DNA from: Desulfurococcales archaeon
GTDB taxonomy: Archaea; Thermoproteota; Thermoprotei_A; Sulfolobales; NBVN01
Reading direction: 5' to 3'
Assembly (NCBI GenBank): GCA_027083115.1
Contig: JALWQN010000120.1
Coordinates: forward strand, 1 to 13,338
DNA length: 13,338 nucleotides
In this document: positions 7,444 through 13,338 of the stretch, piece by piece
How positions within the stretch are numbered: position 1 is the first letter of the stretch
Layout of the letters: the number at the start of each line of letters is the position of its first letter
Notes under the pieces: model-generated
The model's input: only the letters and a program-made list of their open reading frames with translations
Databases searched by the model: none
Told to the model about the DNA's origin: nothing
Made by a program: the position numbers and the translations under genes

Positions 7444-7478
7444 CTCACAAATAGATTAATTATTACGGTGTAAACCAA

Positions 7479-8315
7479 ATGAATAAATGGGTTGCTACCA
7501 CCGTAATTATTGTAGCATTCTTGATTGGTTTAGGGGCTGGTTACTTCATGAAGCCCTCCGGAGCAGCAGTCCCTAAGGGTGCTATTTTGCCCGGGAAGTT
7601 CGCTTATCCTCCTAAACCAGGGGAGACATGGACTGTAGTTCATGGTTTTGATGCTAACTATCCTCCCTTCACCCAAGTAGCGCCAAACGGAACAGCAGTT
7701 GGTTTTGACGTGGACATAACCAATTGGATGGCTAAGAACTACGGTTGGAAATTAATTCATAAACCATGGCAGTGGGCCTCAATCGTTACGGCATTGGAGA
7801 AAGGGAACCTAGACATTATAGCTTCAGGAATGTCTATTACTCCAGAAAGAGCCACGGAAAAAATATGGTTTAGCATACCTTACTATACATACATTCATGA
7901 AATAGTTGTTATGAGGACAGACAATAGAACATTAGAACAGTTACTTAATTCTGGGCAAACGATTGCTTGCCAGCGTGGCAGCACCTCTGAAGAGTGGGCT
8001 GACACGCTATTAAAGAAAGGATATCACTTCACTAAATTAGCTCTGAACTCCTATGTTGAGGCCATTCAAGCATTGCTTGATGGGAGAGCGGTTGCTGTGA
8101 TTACAGATTCAGCGTTCTTCACTCCGTACTTAAGAACTCATCCGAACGTTGCAGCCAAGGTTAAGGTGCTCTCAACCTTAGGAGGTCCAGAAACTTATGG
8201 AATAGCTACAAGACCAGGTGACTTCTATTTGAGGAAAGAAATTAATGACGGTCTCCATGAGCTCATGAGCAGTCCCTTATGGACTCAATTACTCCATAAA
8301 TGGAATCTCGGATAA
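7479..8315 (+). CDS. Polar amino acid ABC transporter substrate-binding protein (SBP_bac_3 / HisJ-GlnH family)
   Basis: External receptor that captures an amino acid and delivers it to the membrane permeases encoded downstream. Residues 5-24 form a hydrophobic N-terminal segment with no lipobox cysteine after it, so it is probably held in the membrane by an uncleaved helix or cleaved without lipidation. The binding fold shows the usual landmarks: ANYPPF (59-64), GFDVDI (75-80) and SGMSITPERATEKIWFS (116-132), where Arg124 should hold the ligand carboxylate. QRGSTSE (165-171) lies in the second lobe, and Asp210 should bind the amino group. The length of 278 residues is typical. Ligand identity cannot be read with confidence. 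It is first in the operon, with its own promoter and GGTG ribosome site, and is separated from the first permease gene by 77 bases holding a hairpin, which suggests higher expression than the membrane parts. Confidence 0.9.
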   Translation: MNKWVATTVIIVAFLIGLGAGYFMKPSGAAVPKGAILPGKFAYPPKPGETWTVVHGFDANYPPFTQVAPNGTAVGFDVDITNWMAKNYGWKLIHKPWQWASIVTALEKGNLDIIASGMSITPERATEKIWFSIPYYTYIHEIVVMRTDNRTLEQLLNSGQTIACQRGSTSEEWADTLLKKGYHFTKLALNSYVEAIQALLDGRAVAVITDSAFFTPYLRTHPNVAAKVKVLSTLGGPETYGIATRPGDFYLRKEINDGLHELMSSPLWTQLLHKWNLG

Positions 8316-8325
8316 CCTTTTTAAT

Positions 8326-8349
8326 AAAATATTTATTTCTAAATATTTT
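8326..8349. terminator. AT-only hairpin between binding-protein and permease genes (possible partial terminator)
   Basis: AAAATATTT (8326-8334) and AAATATTTT (8341-8349) are perfect 9-base arms with a 6-base loop. A CCTTTTT run (8316-8322) precedes the stem and the TTTT of the 3' arm ends it. It lies 10 bases after the stop of the binding-protein gene. Such sites often reduce read-through into permease genes or stabilise the upstream message. In archaea, T runs alone can terminate. Confidence 0.5.
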
Positions 8350-8392
8350 CCTCAGAAACGACATAACCTTGTAAAGGTGGTAGGGTGGTATC

Positions 8393-9064
8393 GTGCCTGT
8401 ACAAGCATCGGTGATTGCATATATCCCTTACATGCTTGATGGATTGAAGATGACTTTCTTACTTGTGGGCGGCGGTTTAGGTATAGGTTTCTTGATTGGA
8501 GTCCCAATAGCGATCGGTCAGGTGTATGGTCCTAAAGAGCTGAAAGCTGCGTTGGATGCCTATGTGTGGTTCTTTAGGGGAACACCTTTACTTGTTCTTT
8601 TATTCCTTTTTTATTGGGGTGTTTTTCCTGCTTTAGGCCTTAATTTGAATGCTGTATTAACGAGCGCACTGGTTTTGGGGATGAGAAGTGGGGCTTACCA
8701 ATCGCAGATATTTAGGGGAGCTATAACTTCAGTGCCTGAGGGCCAGTACATGGCTGCAAGATCTTTGGGGATGGGTAAATGGCAGGCGGTTCTCTCGATA
8801 ATTGTTCCTCAGGCCCTACGTATAGCTATACCTGGATGGTCTAACGAGTACGCTATAATCCTGAAGGACTCTGCCATATGCTTCGTTCTTGGTGTGATGG
8901 AAATGCTTAATAGAACAAGGTACGTGATGATCTCAACAGGTGAGGCACTACTTCCATTCATTTTTGCAGGAATTACCTATATTTTCCTGACTTACGGAGG
9001 TGTGAAGGTTTTTGACATTATTTATGAGAGATACAAAATACCTGGCTTACTGGTGAGGGGATAA
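8393..9064 (+). CDS. Polar amino acid ABC transporter permease (HisM/GlnP, HEQRo type), first copy
   Basis: Membrane channel half of the amino acid importer; expected to pair with the second permease at 9831-10499. Family marks are WFFRGTPLLVLLFLFYWG (59-76), AYQSQIFRGAITSVPEGQ (101-118) and the ATPase-contact loop YMAARSLGMGKWQAVLSII (119-137) ending in PQALR (139-143). About five hydrophobic segments are visible, at 19-43, 63-77, 86-97, 155-170 and 187-201. The start is GTG 8393. Two GGTGGT sites lie at 8376-8381 and 8384-8389, in tandem; the first has the better distance. The 223-residue length is standard. The ATPase gene begins 2 bases after the stop, so the three downstream genes form a tight unit. 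Confidence 0.92.
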   Translation: MPVQASVIAYIPYMLDGLKMTFLLVGGGLGIGFLIGVPIAIGQVYGPKELKAALDAYVWFFRGTPLLVLLFLFYWGVFPALGLNLNAVLTSALVLGMRSGAYQSQIFRGAITSVPEGQYMAARSLGMGKWQAVLSIIVPQALRIAIPGWSNEYAIILKDSAICFVLGVMEMLNRTRYVMISTGEALLPFIFAGITYIFLTYGGVKVFDIIYERYKIPGLLVRG

Positions 9065-9066
9065 TC

Positions 9067-9828
9067 ATGGCTGATGTTGTTCTTAAGGTTGAGGATATTC
9101 ACAAAAGCTACGGGAAGCTTGAGGTGCTTAAAGGAATCTTCTTTGAGCTTAAGCGTGGGGAAACTAAAGTAATTGCTGGACCGAGCGGTGCAGGAAAAAG
9201 CACTCTCTTAAGATGTATTAACTTACTTACTAAACCAGATAAAGGCCGGGTCTGGCTAGAGAATGTTGAGTTAACCGACCCGAAAGTAAACATAAATAAG
9301 TTGAGAGCTAGAATAGGCTTTGTGTTCCAGCACTTCAACCTTTTCATGCACCTAACTGCTATAGAGAACGTGATGATAGGTCCCATAAAGGTGCTTAAGT
9401 TACCCAAGGAAGAAGCAAGGAGAAGAGCTGAGGAAGCATTACTTAGGGTGCACATAACTGAGGACCTATGGAATAAGTACCCTGCTCAACTCTCTGGCGG
9501 GCAGCAGCAGAGGGTAGCTATAGCTAGGGCATTAGCGATGAACCCTGTCATTATACTTTATGATGAGCCTACTTCAGCCCTTGATCCAGAGTTGGTAGGG
9601 GAAGTACTTCAGGTAATGAAGGAGTTAGCAACTCAGAAAGTCACGAGCCTAGTTGTGACTCACGAAATAGGTTTCGCTATTTCAGTAGCTGATGAATTAA
9701 TGTTTATGTATGGAGGAAAAATAATCGAGAAGGGCCCGCCTCGGGAGGTAGTGTATAACCCAAAGCATGAGGCAACGAAGAAGTTTTTCGCTAATATAGC
9801 AAGGCTTTATGGTAAGCAGGGTGCTTGA
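9067..9828 (+). CDS. glnQ: Polar amino acid ABC transporter ATP-binding protein (GlnQ/HisP family)
   Basis: Cytoplasmic ATPase that drives amino acid import through the two permeases encoded on either side of it. All ABC motifs are intact: Walker A GPSGAGKST (38-46), Q-loop Gln88 in GFVFQHFNLF, signature LSGGQQQR (142-149), Walker B VIILYDEPTSALDP (161-174) with Glu167 catalytic, and the switch histidine His199 in VVTHE. The length of 253 residues is normal for the family, and there is no C-terminal regulatory domain. GAGGGGAT lies just before ATG 9067 as the ribosome site. The gene has 2 bases to the upstream permease and 2 bases to the ATG of the downstream permease (4-base overlap if TTG 9825 is used), which supports coupled translation. 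The symbol is by family only; the substrate may not be glutamine. Confidence 0.95.
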   Translation: MADVVLKVEDIHKSYGKLEVLKGIFFELKRGETKVIAGPSGAGKSTLLRCINLLTKPDKGRVWLENVELTDPKVNINKLRARIGFVFQHFNLFMHLTAIENVMIGPIKVLKLPKEEARRRAEEALLRVHITEDLWNKYPAQLSGGQQQRVAIARALAMNPVIILYDEPTSALDPELVGEVLQVMKELATQKVTSLVVTHEIGFAISVADELMFMYGGKIIEKGPPREVVYNPKHEATKKFFANIARLYGKQGA

Positions 9829-9830
9829 TA

Positions 9831-10499
9831 ATGTATACTGAATTCTGGCCTGACTTTCTTAGCCGATTACCTTTCGGCATTATGGTGACCTTAGAGATCT
9901 TATCAATCACTATACCTGTTAGCATAGGGTATGGGATTCTATTAGGGAGTGCAAGGGTTTATGGAAACGCATTCATTAGGTTATTGGCTGCTGGATTAGT
10001 TGTTACGTTCAGGGGTTTTCCATTAGTTGTCACTTTATTCCTTTTGTTTTACGGCTTGCCCGAGATGGGGGTGAAGTTAAGCCCTTTCTGGACTGCCGTA
10101 ACGGCATTCATTTTATGTAGTGGTGCCTACCAATCGGAATATGTTAGGGGTGCCATAAGGTCGCTTGAGGTAGGGCAGATTGAGGCAGCAAGATCCTTAG
10201 GTATGACTAGGTTACAGGAACTAATTCATATTGTTCTCCCTCAGGCAATACCTAGAGCCTTGCCTGGAATATCTAACGAAATAATTTACCAGATAAAGTA
10301 CTCTTCGCTGGCCTACATAGTTGGTGTTAATGAAATTTTCGGGATCACGACATCCATTAATTCAATATACTTTAGGCCTATTGAGACTTTCTTGACTGCC
10401 GCAGCTATTTACTTAGTAATGACTACGGCTGCACACTTCGGTTTTAAGGCTCTGGAAGGGCATATGAGCATACCGGGTTTGGAGATAGAGATAAGGTAA
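9831..10499 (+). CDS. Polar amino acid ABC transporter permease (HisQ/GlnP, HEQRo type), second copy
   Basis: Second membrane half of the importer, diverged from the first copy, so the channel is probably a heterodimer around one or two GlnQ subunits. The matching marks, counted from ATG 9831, are TFRGFPLVVTLFLLFYG (59-75), AYQSEYVRGAIRSLEVGQ (99-116) and the contact loop IEAARSLGMTRLQELIHIV (117-135) ending in PQAIPR (137-142). ATG 9831 is preferred: GGTG at 9820-9823 lies 7 bases upstream, whereas the in-frame TTG at 9825, which overlaps the glnQ stop, has a spacing of 1. The protein is 222 residues. It closes the operon; 51 bases with AT-rich repeats separate it from the potassium channel gene. 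Confidence 0.92.
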   Translation: MYTEFWPDFLSRLPFGIMVTLEILSITIPVSIGYGILLGSARVYGNAFIRLLAAGLVVTFRGFPLVVTLFLLFYGLPEMGVKLSPFWTAVTAFILCSGAYQSEYVRGAIRSLEVGQIEAARSLGMTRLQELIHIVLPQAIPRALPGISNEIIYQIKYSSLAYIVGVNEIFGITTSINSIYFRPIETFLTAAAIYLVMTTAAHFGFKALEGHMSIPGLEIEIR

Positions 10500-10505
10500 T
10501 GTTAA

Positions 10506-10531
10506 GTTAAGAATTTAATTCGTTCTTTAAC
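10506..10531. repeat. Imperfect AT-rich inverted repeat before the K+ channel gene
   Basis: GTTAAGAA (10506-10513) faces TTCTTTAAC (10523-10531), which has one extra T. Nested inside is the palindrome GAATT-T-AATTC (10511-10521). The position, just after the transporter operon and about 20-45 bases before the TTG start of the channel, fits either a terminator or the promoter/operator of the channel gene. Confidence 0.35.
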
Positions 10532-10550
10532 CTTATGGGGGGTTCAGGGT

Positions 10551-11570
10551 TTGATTCCTTCAGCTATCCTGATTTTGCTAAGGAAGAAGTTCCGAGTAAG
10601 GAGATTGTTGAGGGCAAGTAAGTTAACCTACGTCGGGATAGTCTTTATTTCTTCAGTGTTCATTAATGGTGCCCTATTTTATGTTGCCGAGAACGTCCTA
10701 GGCGGAGATAAGGCCGTTACTTTATGGAGGGGATTCTACTGGGCTTTAGTAACCATGGCTACGGTGGGGTATGGTGACATTGTGCCGAAAACCACACCAG
10801 GCTATATCGTTACTGTGGAGACCGTTATTCTTGGGATAGCTGTTTTCACAATGCTGGTGTCCAGCCTAGCAGAGGAATTTATGAACCGAAGCATACGTAA
10901 GAGTATGGGGCTAGGAAAGTTGAAGCACGTTAAGACATTAGTGATTGGTGATTCAGAAACTTGCAGAGAAGTGATAAGTGAACTGAAAGTAAACATAGGT
11001 CTTGAAGAGGTAGGTTGGTTAATACCTGAACCGCCAAAAAACCCGCCTAAGGAATTAACCTTCGTTTCTGGCGATCCGGCTGATGAAGACACTTTAAGGA
11101 GGGCCAACATAACTAAAGTGAGTAAGGTAATTCTATGTCTGGGTGATGATTCTAAGGCCCTACATACGGCCTTAATGATAAGGAAGCTGAATTCTGAAGC
11201 CCAGATAATTTCGTCAGCTAGCAATAGGAAATCGAGTGAGCTTCTTAAGGAAGCTGGCGTCAATTATGTAGTACCCATTACTCTCATGGGTAGGGTTCTG
11301 GCCTCAGCAACTTTCGAGCCTGCAGTTGCTGAATTCATAAATGAGGTCTCTACGGCTAGGGGGGTGGCGGACTTGATTGAGTTACGTGTAAGCAAGAAAC
11401 ACGAGAGCTTCAGCATTAAGGACTTTGTTGAGGATATCCATAGGGACTTAGTTAGGGCACCAAGAATTAAGGTTCTTGCGGTTAGGAGAAAAGGGGATTT
11501 ATTCATAGCTCCTAATGATGATTTCGTTCTTAAGGAAGGTGATGAGGTAGTTCTTCTTAAGGCTGTATAA
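10551..11570 (+). CDS. Two-TM potassium channel with RCK domain (MthK/Kch-like)
   Basis: Tetrameric K+ channel of the cytoplasmic membrane. Helix 1 is at about 24-46, the pore helix is followed by the selectivity filter TVGYGD (71-76), and helix 2 is at about 85-106. A ligand-sensing RCK/TrkA-N domain (126-250) and a TrkA-C-like domain (about 272-338, ending in LKEGDEVVLL) follow. The nucleotide-binding loop is degenerate: VIGDSETCREVI rather than GxGxxG, as in MthK. Compared from memory with MthK, the Ca2+ ligands Asp184, Glu210 and Glu212 fall on Cys196, Ser222 and Ser224, so Ca2+ gating at that site looks lost. TTG 10551 is the only in-frame start after the TAA at 10503, with a G-rich ribosome site at 10537-10542. 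The 339-residue length matches MthK. It appears as a single gene between the amino acid operon and the P-loop/protease pair. Confidence 0.88.
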   Translation: MIPSAILILLRKKFRVRRLLRASKLTYVGIVFISSVFINGALFYVAENVLGGDKAVTLWRGFYWALVTMATVGYGDIVPKTTPGYIVTVETVILGIAVFTMLVSSLAEEFMNRSIRKSMGLGKLKHVKTLVIGDSETCREVISELKVNIGLEEVGWLIPEPPKNPPKELTFVSGDPADEDTLRRANITKVSKVILCLGDDSKALHTALMIRKLNSEAQIISSASNRKSSELLKEAGVNYVVPITLMGRVLASATFEPAVAEFINEVSTARGVADLIELRVSKKHESFSIKDFVEDIHRDLVRAPRIKVLAVRRKGDLFIAPNDDFVLKEGDEVVLLKAV

Positions 11571-11575
11571 TGCTG

Positions 11576-11587
11576 AAAACCTTTAAT
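11576..11587 (+). promoter_or_regulatory. Possible promoter of the P-loop/protease operon
   Basis: AAAAC followed by CTTTAAT (11576-11587) resembles an archaeal BRE/TATA pair. It lies about 35 bases before ATG 11619, which is the right distance for a transcript start near 11610. GGAG at 11608-11611 would then be the ribosome site at the very start of the message. The call is by spacing and composition only. Confidence 0.35.
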
Positions 11588-11618
11588 CCTTTATCAGTTA
11601 TTTCGATGGAGTAAGGTA

Positions 11619-12551
11619 ATGAAGACATTCATGCTCAGGTCTTATGGAGTCTCCTTAAGGTTCTGGTCAGGAAAGGAGTTAACCCAAGTTTTTGAGGGGT
11701 TCAAAACATTATTTCCTAGGAGGTACTTGCCTGTCTATGAAGTGAGTGAGTACAGGAATGAAGGAGCTATTGATGCGGAAATAAGGTGGTTACTTAGTGA
11801 TTCTTTCATTATAAATTCCTTCAGCTTGGGTGAGGTAGATAAGTACATTATTTCGTCACCCCCACCGCAGTATTATGTGAACGAAGCACCATTTTTCTTT
11901 GTTCTGCAGGTGCTTTCGCGAAAATATGTAAGTAAAGGGCTCCTGATGTTTACAGATACTGTCTCAGTGCTTGACCCATACACAGGTAAGGCTTCGCTGA
12001 TTATGGGTTACCCCCATACAGGTAAAAGCACATTACTGGCTATAGCTCTTGCTGAGGGATATGTCCCCTTAACCACCGAGAATACGCTAGTTAGAGTTAG
12101 GGATGGGATGGCTGAGGTTTTTGGCGGGACGGACGTCTTGGTTTATGACCCAGCAGTAAATAAGATCTATAATCTATCTGTGGAGCCAGATTACTATACA
12201 AAGCATGGTTACGGCATCATTGATCTATCTAGTCGGAGGAAGTTCGTGAGGGCTGAGGTCAAAGACGTCTACATAATTTACTCTTCCTTCACTTCTAAAG
12301 GCTTCAGCTCAAAACCGGTTAAGGGAAGGAAGGCCTTAAAGACCTTATGGCATTTCGCTAACTCGGTAGTTAGGGGACTTGATTTCTACGAGCCTTACCC
12401 TCTAAATCTAGCCGATCCTGTATTAGATTCTGAGATCATCCGTAAATTAAATAGTATGTCAGAAAATTACCGCCATAAATTTTATGAGGTCTTCGGCTCG
12501 CACTACGATATATTCAGAAGGGTCTTCTCAAGCAACTTAGAAGGTGATTGA
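11619..12551 (+). CDS. P-loop protein resembling HPr-kinase/PEPCK-type proteins, function unknown
   Basis: I do not recognise this 310-residue protein as a named family. The clear feature is a Walker A loop GYPHTGKST at residues 130-138, after a beta-hairpin-like stretch VSVLDPYTGKASLIM (115-129). It is followed by a helix and the segment GYVPLTTENTLVRVRDG (147-163). That layout resembles HPr kinase-like proteins of the PEP-carboxykinase fold, where a DD pair follows the P-loop helix; here the place is taken by TTEN with Glu154. The N-terminal 110 residues have no motif I can name. There is no signal peptide, and the protein looks soluble. Its TGA overlaps the TTG start of the hydrogenase maturation protease by 4 bases, so the two are made together. 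A role in hydrogenase assembly or its ATP-dependent control is inferred from this linkage. Another P-loop ATPase class is possible. Confidence 0.55.
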   Translation: MKTFMLRSYGVSLRFWSGKELTQVFEGFKTLFPRRYLPVYEVSEYRNEGAIDAEIRWLLSDSFIINSFSLGEVDKYIISSPPPQYYVNEAPFFFVLQVLSRKYVSKGLLMFTDTVSVLDPYTGKASLIMGYPHTGKSTLLAIALAEGYVPLTTENTLVRVRDGMAEVFGGTDVLVYDPAVNKIYNLSVEPDYYTKHGYGIIDLSSRRKFVRAEVKDVYIIYSSFTSKGFSSKPVKGRKALKTLWHFANSVVRGLDFYEPYPLNLADPVLDSEIIRKLNSMSENYRHKFYEVFGSHYDIFRRVFSSNLEGD

Positions 12552-13096
12552 TTACGAAGGTATTATTTAGTGCTAAGGAATTAGCTAACTTCTTAGCTGA
12601 TTTCTTATGTAGTGATGACTCAGGCATTGCTTGCGTAGGTACTGAGTTAAGGAGAGATGACTTCGTTGGTCTGAATGTATGTGAGGCCTTAAGTGGTGTT
12701 AGGGGCTTAAGGGAGAAAATAATAGAGTGCCCTTACGGGCTAGAAAATTGTTTAGAAGAGATTGTGGACAGAAAGATTAAGAGGCTACTAGTTATTGATG
12801 CTGCATTGCCACCGAAGGATTTAGGTGCTTTAGTTTTCCTTACTGAGATAAATAACATATCAGCTGGCTTCATAGCTACAACACACAATATTCCTGTACC
12901 TATGCTGATTAATTACTTAAGGATGAATGATGTGGCTCGAGAGGCTTATTTGTTAGGTATTGTTGCTTCAGACCTAAGTTTTGGTGAGGGATTAAGTAAT
13001 GAGGCCTTAAAGGGTGCTGAATTAACTCAGAAAATAATTTTTGAGGCATGGAGTAAGTGCAGAAGAAAAAGAAGTAGGAAGTGTCTTAAGGTCTAA
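12548..13096 (+). CDS. hycI: [NiFe]-hydrogenase maturation endopeptidase, HycI/HyaD family
   Basis: Cleaves the C-terminal tail of the hydrogenase large subunit once nickel is inserted. The family segments are all found: VGTELRRDDFVG (30-41), LLVIDAALPP (80-89), TTHNIPVPMLINYL (111-124) and LLGIVASDLSFGEGLS (135-150). The nickel-sensing residues of E. coli HycI, Asp16, Asp62 and His90, correspond to Asp38, Asp84 and His113. The first motif is diverged from the usual GNxxxxDDGxG: Thr32 replaces Asn and Phe39 replaces Gly. The start is TTG 12548, the only usable start in this frame before the first motif, with GGTGAT immediately before and overlapping it. The last 13 residues are strongly basic with two cysteines (Cys171, Cys179). 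The gene is coupled to the P-loop gene and converges on a hydrogenase membrane subunit gene, which fixes its likely target as a group 4 enzyme. Confidence 0.82.
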   Translation: MITKVLFSAKELANFLADFLCSDDSGIACVGTELRRDDFVGLNVCEALSGVRGLREKIIECPYGLENCLEEIVDRKIKRLLVIDAALPPKDLGALVFLTEINNISAGFIATTHNIPVPMLINYLRMNDVAREAYLLGIVASDLSFGEGLSNEALKGAELTQKIIFEAWSKCRRKRSRKCLKV

Positions 13097-13338
13097 ATCA
13101 TAGCTAAGGTAATAGCTATTAAAGAAGGTATTAAGGCATACTTAGCTATCACGGACACACCTTGCTCTATCTTGAACCTTCCGTAAGCCGCCTTAATGAT
13201 TGCGAGTAAAGTCAGTAAAGCCACATACTTTAGACCAACTAAGGCAATTCCGCCTAAGCTCCAAGGCTGGTAAGGGTATGGTCCTCCAAGTAATAGGTAA
13301 TCAGTGATAAATAATGTAACGGCAGTATCTAAGTCATG
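13093..13338 (-). CDS. Group 4 [NiFe]-hydrogenase membrane subunit, HyfC/EchB/NuoH-like, C-terminal part only
   Basis: An open frame enters from the right edge and ends at TAG (13095-13093), giving the last 81 residues. It contains two hydrophobic segments (about 31-49 and 64-81 of the visible part) joined by AYGRFKIEQ (51-59). This matches the RFRxDQ segment near the end of complex I subunit H and its hydrogenase relatives, where PRFRYDQ or GRFRxDQ is usual. The lack of the PR pair and the short tail fit hydrogenase subunits better than NuoH. Such subunits anchor the hydrogenase module and take part in ion pumping. The facing hycI-type gene strongly supports the hydrogenase reading. The stop codons of the two genes overlap by 4 bases (13093-13096). 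The start and remaining subunits lie beyond the window. Confidence 0.75.
   Translation of the reverse strand, partial: HDLDTAVTLFITDYLLLGGPYPYQPWSLGGIALVGLKYVALLTLLAIIKAAYGRFKIEQGVSVIAKYALIPSLIAITLAMI

Noticed and set aside
9108..9455. Open frame on the minus strand opposite the GlnQ-type ATPase gene
   Set aside because: Antisense to a gene with all ABC motifs intact; no independent support.
10802..11506. Two open frames on the minus strand opposite the K+ channel gene
   Set aside because: They lie entirely inside a well-supported gene, have no motifs or ribosome sites, and arise from its codon bias.
1..13338. CRISPR arrays, insertion sequences, integrase or attachment sites, defence systems
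   Set aside because: No direct repeats with regular spacers, no transposase or integrase motifs, and no duplicated tRNA ends seen anywhere in the window.

Overview
The window reads as ordinary archaeal chromosome, most likely from a thermophilic member of the Thermoproteota (crenarchaeal side). Supporting signs are an archaeosine-tRNA modification pair (ArcS core protein plus radical SAM partner), GGTG/GAGG ribosome sites, GTG and TTG starts, TATA-like boxes close to start codons, heavy use of AGG/AGA arginine codons, and a complex-I-like membrane subunit of a group 4 [NiFe] hydrogenase at the right edge. I cannot name a genus. I see no insertion sequence, CRISPR array, tRNA or rRNA.

Layout, left to right. 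(1) 24-1867, plus: the two permeases of a peptide/nickel-type ABC importer (DppB/DppC family). Their ATPases and binding protein are not in the window. (2) 1872-3304, minus: a radical SAM protein and a core-only ArcS with overlapping reading frames, proposed to form the archaeosine synthase that turns lysine-adducted preQ0 in tRNA into archaeosine. (3) 3305-3552: a divergent intergenic region with several inverted repeats and probable promoters for both sides. (4) 3553-6336, plus: a 10-TM duplicated FtsX-type permease with no ATPase beside it. (5) 6390-7337, plus: an LDH/MDH-family dehydrogenase, called malate dehydrogenase, with unusual active-site positions. (6) 7479-10499, plus: a complete polar amino acid ABC importer in the order binding protein, permease, ATPase, permease. 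It has a good promoter in front and an AT-only hairpin after the binding-protein gene. (7) 10551-11570, plus: an MthK-like two-TM potassium channel with an RCK domain. (8) 11619-13096, plus: a P-loop protein resembling HPr-kinase-like proteins, translationally coupled to a HycI-type hydrogenase maturation endopeptidase. (9) 13093-13338, minus, partial: the C-terminal end of a HyfC/EchB/NuoH-like hydrogenase membrane subunit, whose stop codon overlaps that of the protease gene.

How the genes fit together. The right edge is probably the border of a membrane-bound, ion-pumping hydrogenase locus, with the protease as its maturation factor and the P-loop protein as an unexplained partner. Malate dehydrogenase, amino acid and peptide uptake and the K+ channel are housekeeping and nutrient functions of an organotroph. 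The points most worth following are the P-loop/protease pair, the minimal ArcS-RaSEA pair, the K+ channel that appears to lack the Ca2+ ligands of MthK, the Asp-to-Glu change in the dehydrogenase catalytic dyad, and the structured intergenic region 3340-3485.
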